Of a stretch of DNA of 14,040 bases, positions 12,563 to 14,040 are shown one piece after another. The stretch is from CAZBQC01 sp964494015 (GTDB lineage Bacteria > Bacillota_I > Bacilli_A > RF39 > UBA660): positions 1 to 14,040 of the forward strand of contig CAZBQC010000025.1 in assembly GCA_964494015.1 (NCBI GenBank), read 5' to 3'. Position 1 is the first letter of the stretch, and each line of letters begins with the position of its first letter. The notes below the pieces were generated by a model. The model ran no database searches. It was given only the letters and a program-made list of their open reading frames with translations, and was not told where the DNA came from. The position numbers were made by a program, and so were the translations under genes.

Positions 12563-13903
12563 ATGAAAAATAAAAAGGGATTTACCTTAATAGAATTACT
12601 AGCCGTCATTGTCGTTCTTGGTATCATCATGGTGATAGCTATAATGGCTGTCTCTGGAGTAATCAGAAATTCAAAGATGAACTCCTTTAAGAGCAGTGCT
12701 ATGCTGGTAGCTAAACAAGTAAGAGAGTATTTATTATCGACAGGAGATTCATCAAATACGATCGATTGTTTAACCAATGATTATGGATTAAACCCTAATA
12801 ATTATGAAATATGTAAGGCAAATATCTTTTACGAAGGAGAGAAATCCAATATCAGTGTCGAACTAGTTGGAAAAGGAAGCTTTCAAGGCTTAACGATTGT
12901 TGAAGCTACAATGGATAGTGGAACAGTCGTTGAAGAAGGACCTAATTCTCAAAGACTAAAACCGATTTTAATAGCCAGTAAGATAGGTGATGTTGCATAC
13001 GGAACACCACCAGCAACAGGAGGTTTATACCAATGGGGTACTAAATACATCTATCGAGGTGGAGTAACCATCACTAACTCTTCAGGGACAGGTAATCTAG
13101 ATAATGATCAGTATGCGAGTGATTCATATAATATAACTACTGATATTAATAACTATGTTAAAGTACCATGGGAGAGTGGCGGATCATGTACCAATAACTA
13201 TAGTGATAATCCATGTTGGAGAATAATATCTGTCAATAGTGATGGAAGTATCACGATAGTACGAGATCGATCTATACCGACCAATCAAGCATTTGACAAT
13301 ACCCCTAATTTAGATCATACAACTCAGCCTAACACATATGGATATAATGATTTACTTACAAATGCTTATCGAGGTAATAGTTTAATGTACACAAGAGTTT
13401 ATGGAGCAACCGGATATCAAAACACAGCTCCTTTCAAGAATTATTACTATCTACTGCAGCCAATAGATGTGTGTTTAAATAAGGTTAACAATTATGTAGG
13501 AATAAACTTATCATCATATGGCAGTAGTACAGTTGTAAAAGATACATGTGATTTAGCAGGCCGAACTGGAACCTTTTCAGCAGTCAATCCTTTGCGAAAT
13601 CAGTATGTTCGTTTACCATACTTAGAAGAGTATTTAAATGCCGGCTTACAAAGTAATTGTACAACCGATTATCAATATCAATGCCGAGGAAGAAACTTCA
13701 TGTATAATAAGAGCTACTACTGGTCGCTAAACGGATATGCTTCTTACTCGTGGCTTGTGCGTACTGTGCACGCTAATGGCTACGCTAGCAACAACGACGC
13801 GATGGACTCCCGCGGCGTCCGCCCAGTTGTGAATCTAAAATCCAGTATCATGATTACTGGAGGAACAGGTAGTGTATCTGAACCGTATATAATTAAACAG
13901 TAA
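12563..13903 (+). CDS. Type IV prepilin-like DGR target protein with C-terminal variable region
   Basis: The 446-residue protein begins with a class III (prepilin) signal: leader MKNKKG cut after Gly6 before Phe7, then FTLIE with the conserved Glu at +5 (residue 11) and a hydrophobic helix to about 30 (LLAVIVVLGIIMVIAIMAV). The rest is a large extracellular region with paired cysteines. The C-terminal domain shows CWRIISVNSDGSITIVRD (the W-R-I strand), YVRLPYLEEYL and the variable segment at 392-421. After it come 25 fixed residues, VVNLKSSIMITGGTGSVSEPYIIKQ, with the same ending as the gene at the left edge. The segment codes YASYSWLVRTVHANGYAS and NNDAMDSRG; residues that differ from the TR-encoded Asn are the mutable ones. 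GGTG lies 6 nt before the ATG; another ATG at 12551 would add four residues. It may be displayed on a pilus or the cell surface, with the variable part exposed at the tip of a lectin-like domain, which is inference. Confidence 0.9.
   Translation: MKNKKGFTLIELLAVIVVLGIIMVIAIMAVSGVIRNSKMNSFKSSAMLVAKQVREYLLSTGDSSNTIDCLTNDYGLNPNNYEICKANIFYEGEKSNISVELVGKGSFQGLTIVEATMDSGTVVEEGPNSQRLKPILIASKIGDVAYGTPPATGGLYQWGTKYIYRGGVTITNSSGTGNLDNDQYASDSYNITTDINNYVKVPWESGGSCTNNYSDNPCWRIISVNSDGSITIVRDRSIPTNQAFDNTPNLDHTTQPNTYGYNDLLTNAYRGNSLMYTRVYGATGYQNTAPFKNYYYLLQPIDVCLNKVNNYVGINLSSYGSSTVVKDTCDLAGRTGTFSAVNPLRNQYVRLPYLEEYLNAGLQSNCTTDYQYQCRGRNFMYNKSYYWSLNGYASYSWLVRTVHANGYASNNDAMDSRGVRPVVNLKSSIMITGGTGSVSEPYIIKQ
13736..13825 (+). 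repeat. DGR variable repeat (VR)
   Basis: Copies TR with 12 substitutions, all at TR adenines, and no indels. The codons are in the same frame as in TR: YASYSWLVRTVHANGYASNN and DAMDSRGVRP here against NASNSWNVRNVNANGNANNN and NAMNSNGVRP in TR. Three of the thirteen AAY codons are unchanged (Asn), ten are altered, two of those at both A positions. The invariant 3' end GGCGTCCGCCCA (13814-13825) marks the IMH-equivalent. VR encodes residues 392-421 of the target and ends 78 bases before its stop codon's last base. Confidence 0.97.
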
Positions 13904-13926
13904 AACAATGTTTTTGCAGTATATTG

Positions 13927-13946
13927 CGAGGCTCCAAGGAGCCTCG
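13927..13946 (+). other. Perfect 9-bp hairpin/cruciform downstream of the DGR target
   Basis: CGAGGCTCC (13927-13935) pairs perfectly with GGAGCCTCG (13938-13946), with AA between; it may fold as an 8-bp stem with a 4-nt loop. It is strikingly GC-rich in an AT-rich flank. No T run follows, so it is a poor terminator. In the Bordetella phage DGR a DNA hairpin with an 8-bp stem and 4-nt loop just after the VR is required for homing. The size match is close, but here the hairpin lies 101 bases after VR and after the stop codon, so the assignment is an inference. It can also pair as GCTCCAAG (13931-13938) with CTTGGAGC (13959-13966). Confidence 0.6.
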
Positions 13947-14040
13947 AAAAGCGCCAAACTTGGAGCTTAAATCTATTAAATTTATTATAACAAAATATAA
14001 TAAGTTTTAATTTATAAGTATATGTTTGTAAATTATTAAT

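Larger units (their letters stand above)
9657..13946 (+). mobile_element. Complete diversity-generating retroelement (DGR)
   Basis: The unit holds, in order, an ArpU/sigma-4-like gene, a MutS-domain-I-like gene, an Avd-like gene, a DGR-class reverse transcriptase, the template repeat within the 3' end of that gene, a divergent regulator, a target gene with the variable repeat and a hairpin after it. The decisive evidence is the TR/VR pair: 90 aligned bases with 12 differences, every one at a TR adenine (12 of 28 adenines changed, none of 62 other bases). DGRs are not self-transposing; they rewrite one target gene by mutagenic homing. Boundaries given are the first gene and the last hairpin and are a choice. 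Confidence 0.95.

Overview
The window is AT-rich, uses the standard genetic code (TGA acts as stop and Trp is TGG), and has ribosome binding sites of the AGGTGA/GGGAG type. It carries sporulation genes (spoIIIAH, gerE and a gerM-like gene) and Firmicutes-style trpS and proS. This points to a low-GC, spore-forming (or sporulation-gene-bearing) member of the Bacillota, probably an uncultured Bacilli lineage. The exact taxon cannot be read from the sequence.

Layout. (1) 1-1388: the 3' part of a large, probably exported protein with two tandem domains of the same family as the variable protein at the right end. (2) 1509-3332: a sporulation block, SpoIIIAH, GerE (with a SigmaK-like promoter) and a GerM-like lipo/membrane protein, punctuated by hairpin terminators. 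(3) 3439-3567: a tRNA-Arg(UCU) with its own promoter. (4) 3581-6696: a probable acquired island behind the tRNA, holding a broken IS3-type orfA, three unrecognised genes, a decayed gene and a structured non-coding stretch. (5) 6705-9508: the housekeeping genes trpS and proS, closed by two tandem terminator hairpins. (6) 9657-13946: a complete diversity-generating retroelement (DGR).

The DGR is the highlight. Four overlapping genes read in one direction: an ArpU/sigma-region-4-like protein, a small protein resembling MutS domain I, an Avd-like four-helix protein and a DGR-type reverse transcriptase (YMDD; IGxxxSQ). The template repeat (TR, 11908-11997) lies inside the 3' end of the reverse transcriptase ORF and in its reading frame. 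About 1.8 kb downstream, a gene with its own promoter encodes a type IV prepilin-like protein whose C-terminus contains the variable repeat (VR, 13736-13825). Over 90 aligned bases TR and VR differ at 12 positions, and all 12 are adenines in the TR. The 13 mutable Asn codons are all AAY, so adenine mutagenesis cannot create stops there. A divergent Xre-family regulator sits between the cassette and the target gene. The region after TR is rich in hairpins, and a perfect 9-bp hairpin follows the target gene.

Proposed working: the retroelement transcript supplies RT, Avd, the accessory proteins and TR RNA. Error-prone copying at adenines and homing into VR would rewrite about 13 residues near the C-terminus of a surface pilin-like protein. 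The novel aspects are the in-frame embedding of TR in the RT gene, the four-gene accessory set, the prepilin-type display protein and the divergent regulator.
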